The notes: generated by a model from the letters alone, not told the origin. DNA of 64,000 nucleotides from Microcella alkalica (GCF_014137945.1 NZ_JACGWX010000004.1:1-64000); one strand, 5' to 3'; shown: positions 26,223-37,021, numbered from the stretch's first letter. Numbers and translations are program-made.

Positions 26223-27379
26223 TCCACGACGACCACGGCTTCTCGACCCGCGCCATCCACGTCGGCCAGGAGTTCGACCCGACGACCGGCGCGGTCATCC
26301 CGCCCGTGCACTTCTCGACGACCTACGCCCAGGACGGCATCGGCAACCTGCGCGGCGGCTACGAGTACGGTCGCGGCGGCAACCCCACGCGCGACTCGCT
26401 GCAGAAGCAGCTCGCCTCGCTCGAAGGCGCGAGCCACGCCTTCAGCTTCGCGTCGGGCCTCGCCGCGGAGGACGCCCTCCTGCGCGCCGTGCTGCGCCCC
26501 GGCGACCACGTGCTCATGGGCAACGACGTCTACGGCGGAACCCACCGGCTCGTGCGCCGCATCTTCGGCGACTGGAACATCGGGCTCACGACCCTCGAGC
26601 TCGACGACCTGGAGGCAGTGCGGTCGGCCCTCGCCTCGACGGGCGCGCGAGTGCTCTGGCTCGAGACACCATCGAACCCGCTCATGAAGGTCACGGACGT
26701 CGCTGCTCTCGCCGAGATCGCGCACGCATCCGGGGCCCTCGTCGTCGTCGACAACACCTTCGCGACGCCCTACCTGCAGCAGCCGCTCGCGCTCGGCGCC
26801 GACGTGGTCATCCACTCGACGACGAAGTACCTCGGCGGGCACTCCGACGTCATCGGCGGCGCGGTCGTGCTCTCGGATGACGCGCTGGCCGAGAAGGTCG
26901 GCTTCCACCAGTTCGCCGCGGGCGCCGTCTCCGGCCCCCTCGACGCATGGCTCACCACGCGCGGCATCAAGACTCTCGCCGTGCGCATGGACCGCCATTC
27001 GGCCTCGGCGCACGCTCTCGCCTCGGCGCTCGAGGGGCACCCCGCCGTCGCGCGCGTCTACTACCCGGGCCTGCCCTCGCACCCCGGTCACGACCTCGCC
27101 GCGCGCCAGATGCGGGACTTCGGCGGGATGCTCTCGCTCGAGCTCGCGGGGGGCGCCGCGGCCGCGCGCGCCTTCGCCGAGGGGCTGCGCGTCTTCTCGC
27201 TCGCGGAGTCGCTCGGAGGAGTGGAATCGCTCGTCAACTACCCGAGCGAGATGACCCACGCCTCGGTGCGGGGCACCGCGCTCGAGGTGTCCGACGCGAT
27301 CATCCGCCTGTCGGTGGGGCTCGAGGACGTCGAGGATCTGCTCGCCGACGTGCGGCAGTCGCTCGCGCGGCTGGGCTGA
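26219..27379 (+). CDS. metB: Cystathionine gamma-synthase/gamma-lyase
   Basis: Cys/Met-metabolism PLP enzyme of 386 aa. Motifs: FSTTYAQDG, YEYGRGGNPTRD, ASGLAAEDAL, DNTFATPYLQQPL and the PLP lysine in IHSTTKYLGGHSDVIGG (Lys203). SLGGVESLVNYPSEMTHAS near the C-terminus is typical of CGS/CGL. Sequence alone does not separate synthase from lyase; partnership with cystathionine beta-synthase favours the lyase role in reverse transsulfuration. The gene starts within the last codons of the previous gene. Confidence 0.88.
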   Translation: MIHDDHGFSTRAIHVGQEFDPTTGAVIPPVHFSTTYAQDGIGNLRGGYEYGRGGNPTRDSLQKQLASLEGASHAFSFASGLAAEDALLRAVLRPGDHVLMGNDVYGGTHRLVRRIFGDWNIGLTTLELDDLEAVRSALASTGARVLWLETPSNPLMKVTDVAALAEIAHASGALVVVDNTFATPYLQQPLALGADVVIHSTTKYLGGHSDVIGGAVVLSDDALAEKVGFHQFAAGAVSGPLDAWLTTRGIKTLAVRMDRHSASAHALASALEGHPAVARVYYPGLPSHPGHDLAARQMRDFGGMLSLELAGGAAAARAFAEGLRVFSLAESLGGVESLVNYPSEMTHASVRGTALEVSDAIIRLSVGLEDVEDLLADVRQSLARLG

Positions 27380-27493
27380 GAGCCGCATCGCGCGGCAGGA
27401 TCGGCCGGGCGGGAGGCTCCGCCGGGTCGCGGGAGCGCCGCTGACCGCCCGCGCGACGCGACGGGCGCTCACGCTCGGGCGGGCATCCGCGTG

Positions 27494-27527
27494 CATAATG
27501 GGCCTGCTGATGTGAACGTACACATCA
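27494..27527 (+). promoter_or_regulatory. Promoter and autoregulatory operator of the arabinose regulator
   Basis: A CATAAT -10 element (27494-27499) is followed at 27508-27527 by the inverted repeat TGATGTGAACGTACACATCA, exactly where transcription should begin. The core TGTGAACG matches the sites upstream of araD (30042, 30076, 30111). Confidence 0.75.
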
Positions 27528-27545
27528 CCGGATCGGAAGGGCCTC

Positions 27546-28577
27546 GTGTCGAGTCCTGAGCAGGCGAGCGAGCCGGAGCGCGTGCGCGCCCCGAACATCC
27601 GCGACGTCGCACGGGTCGCCGGGGTCTCGTACCAGACCGTCTCGCGCGCGCTCAACGACAGCCCGTCCATCCGGCCGGAGACGCTCGCACGCGTGCAGAC
27701 CGCCATCGAGGAGCTCGGGTACCGGCCGAACCAGGCCGCCCGCGCGCTCGTCACGAGCCGGTCGCGGACGATCGGAGTGCTCGCGGCGCAGACCGTCCAC
27801 TACGGGCCGGCCACGAGCATCCAGGCCATCGAGACCGCCGCGCGCGAAGCCGGCTACCGGCTCTCGATCACCAACATCAGCTCGAGCGAGTACGCCTCGA
27901 TCAAGGCCGGACTCGACCACCTCATGGCGCAGTCGATCGAGGCGCTCATCGTCATCGCGCCGCAGGTGCGCGTGTTCGAGGCGCTCAATGACCTGCAGGT
28001 CGCGGTGCCGTTCGTCACGCTCGAGTCGACCGGGCTCAACTCGGCGCACTCGCTGTGGGTCGACCAGATCCAGGGCGCGAGGCTCGCGACGCGGCACCTC
28101 ATCGACCTCGGCCACACCGAGATCATGCACATCTCGGGGCCGCAGGACTGGATCGAGGCCGAGGCGCGGATGCAGGGGTTCCTGCGCGAGCTCGGCGACG
28201 CCGACCTGCGCACGCGCGCGCCCATCCTCGGCGACTGGACGGCGCACTTCGGCTACTACGCCGGCCTCGAGCTGCTGCGCTATCGCGACTTCACGGCCGT
28301 GTTCTGCGGCAACGACCAGATGGCGCTCGGGTTCATGCACGCGTGCCGCGAGTCGGGGCTGTCGGTGCCCGGCGACATGTCGATCGTCGGGTTCGACGAC
28401 ATCCCCGAGGCGGCGCACTTCGCTCCGCCGCTGACGACCGTGCGGCAGAACTTCGCCGAGATCGGGCGGCGGGCGATCGAGGTGCTGCTCGGCGAGCTGC
28501 GCGGAGACACCGAGCTGAGTCACGCGCCCGTGCAGCCCGAGCTCATCGTGCGCCAGTCGACGGCGCGGCTCGCGTAG
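27546..28577 (+). CDS. araR: LacI-family regulator of L-arabinose genes
   Basis: Regulator of 343 aa. The helix-turn-helix is IRDVARVAGVSYQTVSRALNDSPSIRPET, the hinge is VQTAIEELGYRPNQAARALVTSRSRTIGV, and the sugar-binding domain includes VTLESTGLNSAHSLWVDQIQGARLAT and ADLRTRAPILGDWTAHFGYYAGLEL. The GTG at 27546 is preceded by GGAAGGG. The regulatory link to araDBA is inferred from the shared operator upstream of this gene and of araD. The name is functional, since LacI-type and GntR-type AraR proteins are unrelated at the DNA-binding domain. Confidence 0.8.
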   Translation: MSSPEQASEPERVRAPNIRDVARVAGVSYQTVSRALNDSPSIRPETLARVQTAIEELGYRPNQAARALVTSRSRTIGVLAAQTVHYGPATSIQAIETAAREAGYRLSITNISSSEYASIKAGLDHLMAQSIEALIVIAPQVRVFEALNDLQVAVPFVTLESTGLNSAHSLWVDQIQGARLATRHLIDLGHTEIMHISGPQDWIEAEARMQGFLRELGDADLRTRAPILGDWTAHFGYYAGLELLRYRDFTAVFCGNDQMALGFMHACRESGLSVPGDMSIVGFDDIPEAAHFAPPLTTVRQNFAEIGRRAIEVLLGELRGDTELSHAPVQPELIVRQSTARLA

Positions 28578-28595
28578 GCGCCGCGGGCGCTCCGC

Positions 28596-28652
28596 CCGCC
28601 CCGCCCCGCCCCGCGCCGCCCCGCCCCGCCCCGCGCCGCCCCGCGACCCGCC
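28596..28652. repeat. Low-complexity CCGCCCCG tandem repeat
   Basis: Between the regulator gene and the next gene, CCGCCCCGCCCCGCG-type units repeat twice in nearly pure C and G. No promoter or gene is seen in this stretch. Confidence 0.8.
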
Positions 28653-28836
28653 GCACCGCGCTCCCCCTCCGCACTTCGTGCTGGTCCGGGCGATCCGGAC
28701 GCCCGGGGGCGCACGTCGCGCCTGAATGAGTACGGGGCGCGGTCGGGGCTCCTCCGCAGGGAGCGCAGAAGAGTCGTGTTCCACGGGGCCGCCGCCCCCG
28801 ATGCTGACGCCGGCCCGGGCGACGCACACTGCGCGC

Positions 28837-29826
28837 ATGACAACAGCCTTCACCCCGGCGGTGCGCGAGGCGTTCGCCGCGGCCATCGTCGTCGCCGAGC
28901 ATCCCGATGACATCGCGCTCTCCCGCAGACTGCACCGAGGGCGCTCGAGAGGTGAACTCGTCGCGCTCACCCGCGGCGTCTTCGTGCCGAGCGCCTCACT
29001 CGCAGCGCTCGCACGGTGGGAGGTCGAGGTGCTTCGCGCGTGGGCCGCCTCGGCGCTCGGCCGGGTGCGCCAGCCGCTGTGTCGGGCATCGGCCGCGCGG
29101 CTTTGGGGTGCACCGGTCCTCGATGGCGGGGCCGCGCCGAGCATCCACGCTCTCGGATGGGGGATCGATGACACCCGTCACCGTGGCGACGTCCGCTACT
29201 GGGCGACCCGCGACCCGGCGGCGAACCTTGTCACGCTCGAGGGCGCGCGACTGACCGACCTGCCGCGCACGCTGGCGGAGCTCAGTGCGTCGGCGACCTT
29301 CGCGGGCGCGGTCGCCGCGATCGACTGGGGCGTTCGCGTGCGCCGCCGCAAGGAGGGGCCGGTCACGACCGTCGACGAGATCCGGGCGGTGGCGGATGCT
29401 CTCGCGTTCGTTCGGGGACGAGGCCGGCTCGAGTGCGCTCTCGCCTTCGCCGACGGGCGATCCGAGTCGCCCGGGGAGTCGTGGGCGCGCGTGCTCATGC
29501 ACGAGCTCGGGTTCGAGGCGCCCGAGCTGCAGCACGAGTACCGGCTGCCGGATGGTCGGGTGTTCCGCACGGACTTCCGATGGCCGTCGATCGGCCTCGC
29601 CGGCGAGTTCGATGGGCTCGCGAAGTATCGCGCTGCTGACGTGCGCGCAGGACGCTCGGTCGAGCAGGTCGTCGTGGAGGAGAAGGAGCGCGAGGACGGG
29701 GTGCGCTCGACCGGCGACGGGATGCTGCGGCTGGTGTGGGGCGATCTGCGCGACCGACGCCGTTTCGCCCATCGGCTCGAGGGGGCGGGGGTTCCTCGCC
29801 GGCGCGGGCGGCGCACTCCGTACTGA
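28837..29826 (+). CDS. Hypothetical protein with C-terminal endonuclease-like fold
   Basis: Protein of 329 aa of a type common in Microbacteriaceae. The N-terminal third (RRLHRGRSRGELVALTRGVFVPS) recalls the AbiEi-like winged-helix 'antitoxin' domain. The C-terminal third (ESPGESWARVLMHELGF, then FRTDFRWPSIGLAGEFDGLAKY and VVVEEKEREDGVR) has the acidic/Lys pattern of restriction-endonuclease-like (DUF559/Vsr-like) folds: E...D...ExK. I cannot assign a function. The ATG at 28837 follows a CACACT sequence by 6 nt; a longer frame from 28726 lacks support. No toxin partner is adjacent. Confidence 0.65.
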   Translation: MTTAFTPAVREAFAAAIVVAEHPDDIALSRRLHRGRSRGELVALTRGVFVPSASLAALARWEVEVLRAWAASALGRVRQPLCRASAARLWGAPVLDGGAAPSIHALGWGIDDTRHRGDVRYWATRDPAANLVTLEGARLTDLPRTLAELSASATFAGAVAAIDWGVRVRRRKEGPVTTVDEIRAVADALAFVRGRGRLECALAFADGRSESPGESWARVLMHELGFEAPELQHEYRLPDGRVFRTDFRWPSIGLAGEFDGLAKYRAADVRAGRSVEQVVVEEKEREDGVRSTGDGMLRLVWGDLRDRRRFAHRLEGAGVPRRRGRRTPY

Positions 29827-30263
29827 TGCGGGCACCCCGTGCGCCTGGGGGCGTCCGGAGTGCCCGGAACAGAGCGAGGTGCGGTGAGTGGCGTGTGCGG
29901 GATGCGCGGGTGAGGGGCGGGTGCGCGGGTGAGGGACGGGTGCGCGGAGGCGGGGCTGCGCGGGCGGGGCAGGGCATGGGAGGCGCGGGCCGGTGGAGGG
30001 GGCGCGGGGCGCGCGGACGCATTTCGAGGCTGTTACCGACTTGTGACCGTTTCGCATGGGGACCTGCTTGACAGATGTGACCGTTTCGCAGTTAGAGTGC
30101 ATCAACGCAATGTGAACGGTCACATCACGAGCCTCGGTTCGGGTCGGGCAGGTTCGCACGCGAAGTACCAGGCACCACCACCGCGGCGCTATTCGCCGCG
30201 AACCACCACCCCTGTTCCACCCCGGCGTCGGGTACACCGTCGCCGCCGCGACGATGGAGTCCC
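29827..30263. other. Intergenic region upstream of araD
   Basis: The first 180 bp are a G-rich low-complexity stretch with repeats of the GCGCGGGTGAGGG type (29900-29960). The last 230 bp hold the ara promoter and its operators. No gene seen. Confidence 0.7.
30042..30124 (+). promoter_or_regulatory. araDBA promoter with three phased operators
   Basis: -35 TTGACA at 30068-30073, and -10 TTAGAG at 30092-30097 (18-bp spacer). TGTGACCGTTTCGCA occurs identically at 30042-30056 and 30076-30090, the second lying inside the promoter spacer. TGTGAACGGTCACA lies at 30111-30124, just after the predicted start. Start-to-start distances are 34 and 35 bp, about three helical turns, so bound repressors would face the same side of the DNA. 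Confidence 0.8.
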
Positions 30264-30968
30264 GTGATCGCTCTGAGCCCCGAGGTGCAGGTCGCCGTCG
30301 CGCGCGTCCGCGACGAGGTGGCCGCCCTCCACGCTGAGCTGGTCCGCAACGGGCTCGTGGTCTGGACCGGCGGCAACGTCAGCGGCCGCGTCCCGGGCGC
30401 CGACCTCTTCGTCATCAAGCCGAGCGGCGTCTCCTACGACGACCTCGACCCGGCGAACATGATCCTCTGCACGCTCGACGGCGAGGTCGTCCCCGACACT
30501 CCCGGCAGCGACCGCAGCCCCTCGAGCGACACCGCGGCGCACGCATACGTCTACCGGCACATGACCGACGTCGGCGGAGTCGTGCACACGCACTCGACCT
30601 ACGCGACGGCCTGGGCGGCGCGCGGCGAGAGCATCCCGTGCGTGATCACGGCGATGGCCGACGAGTTCGGCGGCGACATCCCGGTCGGTCCGTTCGCGAT
30701 CATCGGCGACGACTCGATCGGCCGCGGCATCGTCGAGACGCTCTCCGGCCACCGCTCGCGCGCCGTGCTCATGCAGAGCCACGGCCCCTTCACGATCGGT
30801 CGGGACGCGCGCGACGCCGTCAAGGCCGCCGTCATGCTCGAGGATGTCGCGCGCACGATCCACATCGCCCGACAGCTGGGCGACCCGCTCCCGATCGAGC
30901 GCGCCGCGGTCGACGCGCTCTTCGACCGGTACCAGAACATCTACGGCCAGCCCGGCGGAGCCGCCTGA
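30264..30968 (+). CDS. araD: L-ribulose-5-phosphate 4-epimerase
   Basis: Class II aldolase-fold enzyme of 234 aa converting L-ribulose-5-phosphate to D-xylulose-5-phosphate. Zinc ligands are in VVHTHSTYATAWAARG and LMQSHGPFTIG. GGNVSGRVPGADLFVIKPSGVSYDDL is the phosphate-binding region. The GTG at 30264 starts the operon, about 165 bp after the predicted transcription start. The stop overlaps the araB ATG by one base (TGATG). Confidence 0.95.
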   Translation: MIALSPEVQVAVARVRDEVAALHAELVRNGLVVWTGGNVSGRVPGADLFVIKPSGVSYDDLDPANMILCTLDGEVVPDTPGSDRSPSSDTAAHAYVYRHMTDVGGVVHTHSTYATAWAARGESIPCVITAMADEFGGDIPVGPFAIIGDDSIGRGIVETLSGHRSRAVLMQSHGPFTIGRDARDAVKAAVMLEDVARTIHIARQLGDPLPIERAAVDALFDRYQNIYGQPGGAA

Positions 30969-32620
30969 TGACCGCGAACGACTCCCGCGCTCGCACGCCC
31001 GCCGCCGCTCTCGCCGCCGGCCGCGTCGCCCTCGGCATAGAGCTCGGATCGACGCGCATCAAGGCCTGCCTCGTCGACTCGGAGGCGCCGGCGACGGTGC
31101 TCGCGACGGGCAGCCACGAGTGGGAGAACCAGCTCGTGGACGGCGTGTGGACGTACGACCTCGCCGAGGTCGAGCAGGGCATCCGCGCCGCGTACGCCGC
31201 CCTCGCCGACGATGCCCGCACCAGCCACGGCGCAGCGCCGACGACTCTCGCCGCGCTCGGCGTCTCGGCGATGATGCACGGCTACCTCGCCTTCGACGAG
31301 CACGACGAGCTGCTCGTCCCGTTCCGCACCTGGCGCAACACGAGCACGGGGGCCGCTGCCGCCGAGCTCTCGGCGCTGCTCGGCGCGAACATCCCGCTGC
31401 GCTGGTCGATCGCGCACCTGCACCAGGCCGTCCTCGACGGCGAGGAGCACGTCGGCCGCATCCGCCACCTCACGACCCTCGCCGGCTACGTCCACCACCG
31501 CCTGACCGGCGAGCGCGTGCTCGGCGTCGGCGACGCGAGCGGGATTTTTCCCGTGGACGCCGCCGGCAGCGACTACGACGCCGAGCTCCTCGCCCGCTTC
31601 GACGCGCACGCCGCCGGGTCGGCCCTCGCGGGCCCCCTGCACCGGATGCTCCCCCGCGTGCTCCCCGCCGGCGCGACCGCCGGCACCCTGACCGCCGCCG
31701 GCGCCGCGCTCCTCGACCCGACCGGGGCCCTCGAGCACGGCGCCCCGCTCTGCCCGCCCGAGGGTGATGCCGGAACCGGCATGGTCGCGACGAACGCGGT
31801 CGCTCCGCGCTCGGGCAACGTGAGCGCCGGCACGAGCATCTTCGCGATGGTCGTGCTCGACCGCCCGCTGAGCGCCCCGCACTCCGAGATCGACGTCGTC
31901 GCGACGCCCGCGGGCGACCCGGTGGCGATGGTGCACTGCAACAACGGCACGAGCGAGCTCGCCGCCTGGGTCGGCACCTACCGCCGCTTCGCCGAGCTCG
32001 CCGGCGCGACCACCACCGCCGACGAGGCGTACGCGCTGCTGCTCGCCGAGGCGCTCGAGGGCGCGGCCGACGCGGGAGGCGTCCTCGCCTACAACCAGGT
32101 CGCCGGCGAGCCCGTCGCGCAGCTGACCGCGGGCCGCCCGCTCGTCGTGCGCACCCCCGAGAGCCGCCTCACGCTCGCGAACCTCATGCGCGCCCACGTC
32201 TACGGCGTCTTCGCCGCACTCGCCCTCGGGATGCGCGCCCTCCACGAGGAGGGCGTCACGGTCGAGCGGATGCAGGCCCACGGCGGGCTCTTCCGCACGG
32301 CCGGCGTCGCGCAGCGCCTTCTCGCCGCTGCGCTCGACGCGCCCGTCGGCGTCGCCGGCAGCGCCTCCGAGGGCGGGGCCTGGGGCATCGCGGTGCTCGC
32401 TGCGTTCACCGCCGAGGCGGCCGGGGGCCCTGCGACCGACGGCGCCCCCACCACCCTCGCCGACTACCTCTCGACCCGCGTCTTCGCCGACGCCGACACC
32501 GCGGTCGCCGCCCCCGACCCCGCCGACACCGCCGGCTTCGCCGCCTACCTCGTCCAGTACGAGGCCGGGCTCGCCATCGAGCGTTGCGCCATCGACGCCC
32601 TTGCAGGAGGACCCCAGTGA
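30968..32620 (+). CDS. araB: Ribulokinase-type FGGY kinase
   Basis: FGGY-family sugar kinase of 550 aa. The N-terminal nucleotide-binding start is [16 protein letters not shown]. Substrate-side motifs include RTWRNTST and [22 protein letters not shown]. The C-terminal ATPase motif is [26 protein letters not shown] followed by [16 protein letters not shown]. Its position between araD and araA makes L-ribulose the likely substrate. It is somewhat closer in feel to the xylulokinase-like branch than to E. coli AraB. It overlaps araA by 4 bp (GTGA). Confidence 0.92.
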   Translation: MTANDSRARTPAAALAAGRVALGIELGSTRIKACLVDSEAPATVLATGSHEWENQLVDGVWTYDLAEVEQGIRAAYAALADDARTSHGAAPTTLAALGVSAMMHGYLAFDEHDELLVPFRTWRNTSTGAAAAELSALLGANIPLRWSIAHLHQAVLDGEEHVGRIRHLTTLAGYVHHRLTGERVLGVGDASGIFPVDAAGSDYDAELLARFDAHAAGSALAGPLHRMLPRVLPAGATAGTLTAAGAALLDPTGALEHGAPLCPPEGDAGTGMVATNAVAPRSGNVSAGTSIFAMVVLDRPLSAPHSEIDVVATPAGDPVAMVHCNNGTSELAAWVGTYRRFAELAGATTTADEAYALLLAEALEGAADAGGVLAYNQVAGEPVAQLTAGRPLVVRTPESRLTLANLMRAHVYGVFAALALGMRALHEEGVTVERMQAHGGLFRTAGVAQRLLAAALDAPVGVAGSASEGGAWGIAVLAAFTAEAAGGPATDGAPTTLADYLSTRVFADADTAVAAPDPADTAGFAAYLVQYEAGLAIERCAIDALAGGPQ

Positions 32621-34137
32621 CCCGCAGCATCATCCCCGACCTCCGCACGCTCGAGGTGTGGTTCCTGACCGGGAGCCAGAACCTCTACGGCGACGAGACC
32701 CTGCGCCAGGTCGCCGAGCAGTCGCAGGCGGTCGTGGCCGGCCTGCAGGCGGCCGCGGACATCCCCGTCACGATCGTGTGGAAGCCGACCCTCGTCGACT
32801 CCGCGAGCATCAGGCGCGTCATGCTCGAGGCGAACGCCGCCGAGAACGTCATCGGCGTCATCGCCTGGATGCACACCTTCAGCCCCGCGAAGATGTGGAT
32901 CGCCGGTCTCGACGCGCTCTCCAAGCCGCTGCTGCACCTGCACACGCAGGCCAACGTCGAGCTGCCGTGGGGCGAGATCGACTTCGACTTCATGAACCTC
33001 AACCAGGCCGCGCACGGCGACCGCGAGTTCGGCTACATCGCCTCGCGCATGAGCGTCGCGCGCGCGACGGTCGTCGGCCACGTCTCGAACCCGGCCGTCA
33101 CGGCGCGCGTCGGCGTCTGGACCCGCGCGGCCGCAGGCTGGCACGCGACTCACGAGCTCAAGCTCGCCCGGTTCGGCGACAACATGCGCTTCGTCGCCGT
33201 GACCGAGGGCGACAAGACCGAAGCCGAGATCCGCTTCGGCGTGCAGGTCAACACCTGGGGCGTCACCGAGCTGGCGGATGCTGTGCACGCGGTCGGCGAC
33301 GCCGAGGTCGACCGGCTCGTCGAGGAGTACCTCGACCTCTACGAGGTCTCCCCCGAGCTGCACCCGGGCGCGGAGCGCGCCGACAGCCTGCGCTACGGCG
33401 CGGCGATCGAGCTCGGCCTGCGGGGCTTTCTCGAGGGCGGCAGGTTCGGCGCCTTCACGACGAGCTTCGAGGACCTCGGCGCACTGCGCCAGCTGCCCGG
33501 CCTCGCCGTGCAGCGCCTCATGGCCGACGGCTACGGCTTCGGCGCCGAGGGCGACTGGAAGACCGCGGTGCTCGTGCGCGCGGCGGCCGTCATGGGCGCG
33601 GGCCTCCCTGGGGGCGCGAGCCTCATGGAGGACTACACGTACCACCTCGAGCCCGGCAACGAGCTCATCCTCGGCGCGCACATGCTCGAGGTCAGCCCTT
33701 CGCTCAGTTCTCAGCGCGCGCGCCTCGAGGTGCACCCCCTCGGCATCGGCGGCAAGGACGACCCGGTGCGCCTGGTCTTCACGGCCGACGCGGGCCCCGC
33801 GGTCGTCGCGGCCCTCAGCGACATGCGCGACCGGTTCCGGCTCGTCGCGAACGTCGTCGAGAACGTGGCGCTGCCCGCCCCGATGCCCCACCTGCCCGTC
33901 GGGCACGCCGTCTGGAAGCCGGCGCCCGACTTCGCCACCTCGGCAGCCGCCTGGCTGACCGCGGGGGCGGCGCACCACACGGTCATGACCACGCAAGTGG
34001 GCGTCGAGGTCTTCCGAGACTTCGCCATCATGGCCGGCGTCGAGCTCCTCGTCATCGACGAGGCCACCACGCTCGAGGGGTTCGCGCGCGACGTGCGCGC
34101 GAACGCCGCCTACTACCGACTCGCTCAGGGCATCTGA
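32617..34137 (+). CDS. araA: L-arabinose isomerase
   Basis: Converts L-arabinose to L-ribulose, a manganese enzyme. 506 aa, normal length. Motifs: [19 protein letters not shown] at the N-terminus, [53 protein letters not shown] and [23 protein letters not shown] (metal-binding Glu and His). The GTG at 32617 overlaps the araB stop and follows AGGAGG. It completes araDBA. Confidence 0.97.
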   Translation: MTRSIIPDLRTLEVWFLTGSQNLYGDETLRQVAEQSQAVVAGLQAAADIPVTIVWKPTLVDSASIRRVMLEANAAENVIGVIAWMHTFSPAKMWIAGLDALSKPLLHLHTQANVELPWGEIDFDFMNLNQAAHGDREFGYIASRMSVARATVVGHVSNPAVTARVGVWTRAAAGWHATHELKLARFGDNMRFVAVTEGDKTEAEIRFGVQVNTWGVTELADAVHAVGDAEVDRLVEEYLDLYEVSPELHPGAERADSLRYGAAIELGLRGFLEGGRFGAFTTSFEDLGALRQLPGLAVQRLMADGYGFGAEGDWKTAVLVRAAAVMGAGLPGGASLMEDYTYHLEPGNELILGAHMLEVSPSLSSQRARLEVHPLGIGGKDDPVRLVFTADAGPAVVAALSDMRDRFRLVANVVENVALPAPMPHLPVGHAVWKPAPDFATSAAAWLTAGAAHHTVMTTQVGVEVFRDFAIMAGVELLVIDEATTLEGFARDVRANAAYYRLAQGI

Positions 34138-34242
34138 GCGGGGCCCCAGAACCTCCCGGCTCTGCCGGGAACCGGAGCCAGAGCTCGAGGCCGAGCGACG
34201 GACCCGAACGCACCACCACACTCCCCATCGAAAGGACACACA

Positions 34243-35367
34243 GTGAAGAACTCCAAGTTCCTCCTCGGCATCGCTGCCGCAGGAGTCATGTCGCTGGCAC
34301 TCACCGGTTGCGCCGGTGACCGCACCGGCGGCTCGGCCGGCGGCGGCGACGGCGGCGGCGACGAGGCCGGCGGCATCGTCGGCGTTGCGATGCCGACCCA
34401 GCAGTCTGAGCGCTGGATCGCCGACGGCGACAACGTCAAGTCGCAGCTCGAGGAGCTCGGCTACGACGTCGACCTCCAGTTCGCCAACGACGACATCCCC
34501 ACGCAGGTCTCGCAGATCGAGAACATGATCTCGAGCGGCGCCGAGGCGCTCATCATCGCCTCGATCGACGGCACGACGCTCACCGATGTGCTGCAGCAGG
34601 CGGCCGACGCGGGCATCCCCGTCATCGCCTACGACCGCCTCATCAACGGCAGCCCGAACGTGGACTACTACACGACGTTCGACAACTTCCAGGTGGGCGT
34701 GCAGCAGGCGACCTCGCTGCTCATCGGCATGGGCGTCTTCGACGAGAGCGGCGCGCGCACGGATGCGGCCGGCCCGTTCAACGTCGAGCTCTTCGCGGGC
34801 AGCCCCGATGACAACAACGCCGGGTTCTTCTTCAACGGCGCCATGAGCATCATCCAGCCCCTCATCGACGACGGCACCCTCGTCGTCCCGTCGGGCCAGG
34901 TCGACTTCGAGCAGGTGGCGATCCTCCGCTGGCTGCCCGAGACGGCTCAGGAGCGCATGGAGAACATCCTCACCATCATCGGCGACACCCAGATCGACGG
35001 CGTCCTCTCGCCGTACGACGGCCTCTCGATCGGCATCATCTCGGCGCTCACGTCGGGCGGATACTCGACCGACGCCCTCCCCGTCATCACGGGTCAGGAC
35101 GCCGAGGTCGGCTCGATGAAGTCGATCATCGCGGGCGAGCAGTACTCGACCATCTTCAAGGACACCCGTCTGCTCGCCGAGCAGGCCGTCGCGATGGTGG
35201 ATGCTCTGCTCTCGGGCGAGGAGCCCGAGGTCAACGACACCGAGACCTACGACAACGGCGAGAAGGTCGTCCCGTCGTTCCTGCTCGAGTCGACGATCGT
35301 CACGGTCGACAACTACGAAGAGGTTCTCTTCGACAGCGGGTACTACACCGCTGAGGACCTCGCCTAG
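34243..35367 (+). CDS. chvE: Sugar ABC importer substrate-binding lipoprotein (ChvE-like)
   Basis: Periplasmic-binding-protein family 4 receptor of 374 aa, placed to supply L-arabinose. The lipoprotein signal peptide ends in LALTGC. A Gly-rich linker follows, then [30 protein letters not shown] and [23 protein letters not shown], features of ChvE-type multiple-sugar receptors. The GTG start lies 105 bp after araA, preceded by GAAAGGA. It is the first gene of the transporter trio, probably cotranscribed with araDBA. Confidence 0.93.
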   Translation: MKNSKFLLGIAAAGVMSLALTGCAGDRTGGSAGGGDGGGDEAGGIVGVAMPTQQSERWIADGDNVKSQLEELGYDVDLQFANDDIPTQVSQIENMISSGAEALIIASIDGTTLTDVLQQAADAGIPVIAYDRLINGSPNVDYYTTFDNFQVGVQQATSLLIGMGVFDESGARTDAAGPFNVELFAGSPDDNNAGFFFNGAMSIIQPLIDDGTLVVPSGQVDFEQVAILRWLPETAQERMENILTIIGDTQIDGVLSPYDGLSIGIISALTSGGYSTDALPVITGQDAEVGSMKSIIAGEQYSTIFKDTRLLAEQAVAMVDALLSGEEPEVNDTETYDNGEKVVPSFLLESTIVTVDNYEEVLFDSGYYTAEDLA

Positions 35368-35476
35368 TAGGTTCGCACCACCCGGGTGCGGGCTCGGCCG
35401 AGAGATCGGCCGGGCCCGCACCATCCCTCATCACCGCGAGAGCCCTCGCACAACCGAGGAGAGGAAGAGGATCGCC

Positions 35477-37021
35477 GTGAGCACCATCCTCGAAATGCGT
35501 TCGATCACGAAGGAGTTCCCCGGCGTCAAGGCGCTGCAGGATGTCTCCATCACGGTCGAACGAGGCCACGTCCACGCCATCTGCGGCGAGAACGGCGCAG
35601 GGAAGTCGACCCTCATGAAGGTGCTGTCGGGCGTCTACCCGCACGGCACATACAGCGGCGACATCGTCTTCGAAGGCGAGTCGATGGAGTTCAAGGACAT
35701 CCGCGACAGTGAGAAGTCCGGCATCGTCATCATCCATCAGGAGCTCGCGCTCAGCCCCTACCTCTCGATCGCCGAGAACATCTTCCTCGGCAACGAGCGC
35801 GCCACGCGCGGCTTCATCGACTGGGATGAGACGAACGCGGAGGCGGCCAAGCTGCTCGCCCGCGTCGGGCTCGGCGACAGCCCCACGACCGTCGTGCGCG
35901 AGATCGGCGTCGGCAAGCAGCAGCTCGTCGAAATCGCCAAGGCGCTGTCGAAGAACGTGAAGCTGCTCATCCTCGATGAGCCCACCGCCGCCCTCAACGA
36001 CGAGGACTCGGCGCACCTGCTCGACCTGATCCGCCACCTCAAGGGGCAGGGGATCACGTGCATCATCATCAGCCACAAGCTCAACGAGATCAAAGCGATC
36101 GCCGATGAGGTCACGATCATCCGCGACGGCCGGACGATCGAGACGCTCGCGCTCGCGACCGGCGACATCTCGGAGGACCGCATCATCAAGGGCATGGTCG
36201 GGCGCGACCTCGAGCACCGGTACCCCGACCGCTCGGTGGCGATCGGCGAGGAGATCTTCCGCGTCGAGGACTGGACCGTCCACCACCCCACCGACCACGA
36301 CCGCACGATCATCCACGGCGCATCCCTCACGGTGCGCGCGGGCGAGGTCGTCGGCATCGCCGGGCTCATGGGCGCGGGGCGCACCGAGCTCGCGATGAGC
36401 ATCTTCGGCCGCTCGTACGGCTCGAGGATCAGCGGGCGCCTCTTCATGCGCGGCGAGGAGATCCAGGCGCGCACGGTGCCGGAGGCCATCCGCAACGGTC
36501 TCGCGTACGCCACCGAGGACCGCAAGATGTACGGCCTCAACCTCATCGAGGACATCAAACGGAACGTCTCGGCCGCAGGGCTGCGCAAGCTCGCCCCGCG
36601 CGGCTGGGTCGACGGCGGCGCCGAGCACGTCGTCGCCGAGGGCTATCGCAAGAGCATGAACATCAAGGCGCCCTCGGTCGACGCGATCACGGGCAAGCTC
36701 TCGGGCGGCAACCAGCAGAAGGTCGTGCTGTCGAAGTGGCTGTACTCCGATCCGGAGCTGCTGATCCTCGACGAGCCCACGCGCGGCATCGACGTCGGCG
36801 CCAAGTACGAGATCTACACGATCATCAACAGCCTCGCCGCGCAGGGCAAGGCGGTCATCGTGATCTCGAGCGAGCTCCCCGAGCTGCTCGGCATCTGCGA
36901 TCGCGTCTACGCCCTCTCGGAGGGACACATCACCGGCGAGCTCCCCATCGAGCAGGCCACCCCCGAAGCACTCATGGTGCTCATGACCAAGGAGAAGGAG
37001 GCCGACCATGTCATCGGCTAG
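35477..37021 (+). CDS. gguA: Sugar ABC importer ATPase, two fused NBDs (GguA-like)
   Basis: Tandem ATPase of 514 aa. The first domain has Walker [10 protein letters not shown], signature [15 protein letters not shown], and Walker [12 protein letters not shown]. The second has a degenerate Walker A ([15 protein letters not shown]), a canonical signature ([15 protein letters not shown]) and [20 protein letters not shown]. Such asymmetric pairs are normal for the MglA/RbsA/GguA family. The GTG at 35477 follows GAGGAAGAGG. It overlaps the permease gene by 14 bp. Confidence 0.95.
   Translation: MSTILEMRSITKEFPGVKALQDVSITVERGHVHAICGENGAGKSTLMKVLSGVYPHGTYSGDIVFEGESMEFKDIRDSEKSGIVIIHQELALSPYLSIAENIFLGNERATRGFIDWDETNAEAAKLLARVGLGDSPTTVVREIGVGKQQLVEIAKALSKNVKLLILDEPTAALNDEDSAHLLDLIRHLKGQGITCIIISHKLNEIKAIADEVTIIRDGRTIETLALATGDISEDRIIKGMVGRDLEHRYPDRSVAIGEEIFRVEDWTVHHPTDHDRTIIHGASLTVRAGEVVGIAGLMGAGRTELAMSIFGRSYGSRISGRLFMRGEEIQARTVPEAIRNGLAYATEDRKMYGLNLIEDIKRNVSAAGLRKLAPRGWVDGGAEHVVAEGYRKSMNIKAPSVDAITGKLSGGNQQKVVLSKWLYSDPELLILDEPTRGIDVGAKYEIYTIINSLAAQGKAVIVISSELPELLGICDRVYALSEGHITGELPIEQATPEALMVLMTKEKEADHVIG

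Noticed and set aside
28596-30000. C- and G-rich tandem stretches as regulatory RNA or origin
   Set aside because: Simple low-complexity composition, no stable specific structure, DnaA boxes or conserved motifs noticed.
32545-35424. Very long minus-strand open frame (about 960 codons) antisense to araA and the sugar receptor
   Set aside because: It is an effect of GC-rich codons on the opposite strand; its translation is low-complexity, rich in Arg, Asp, Glu and Val, and the plus strand encodes clear ara and ABC proteins.
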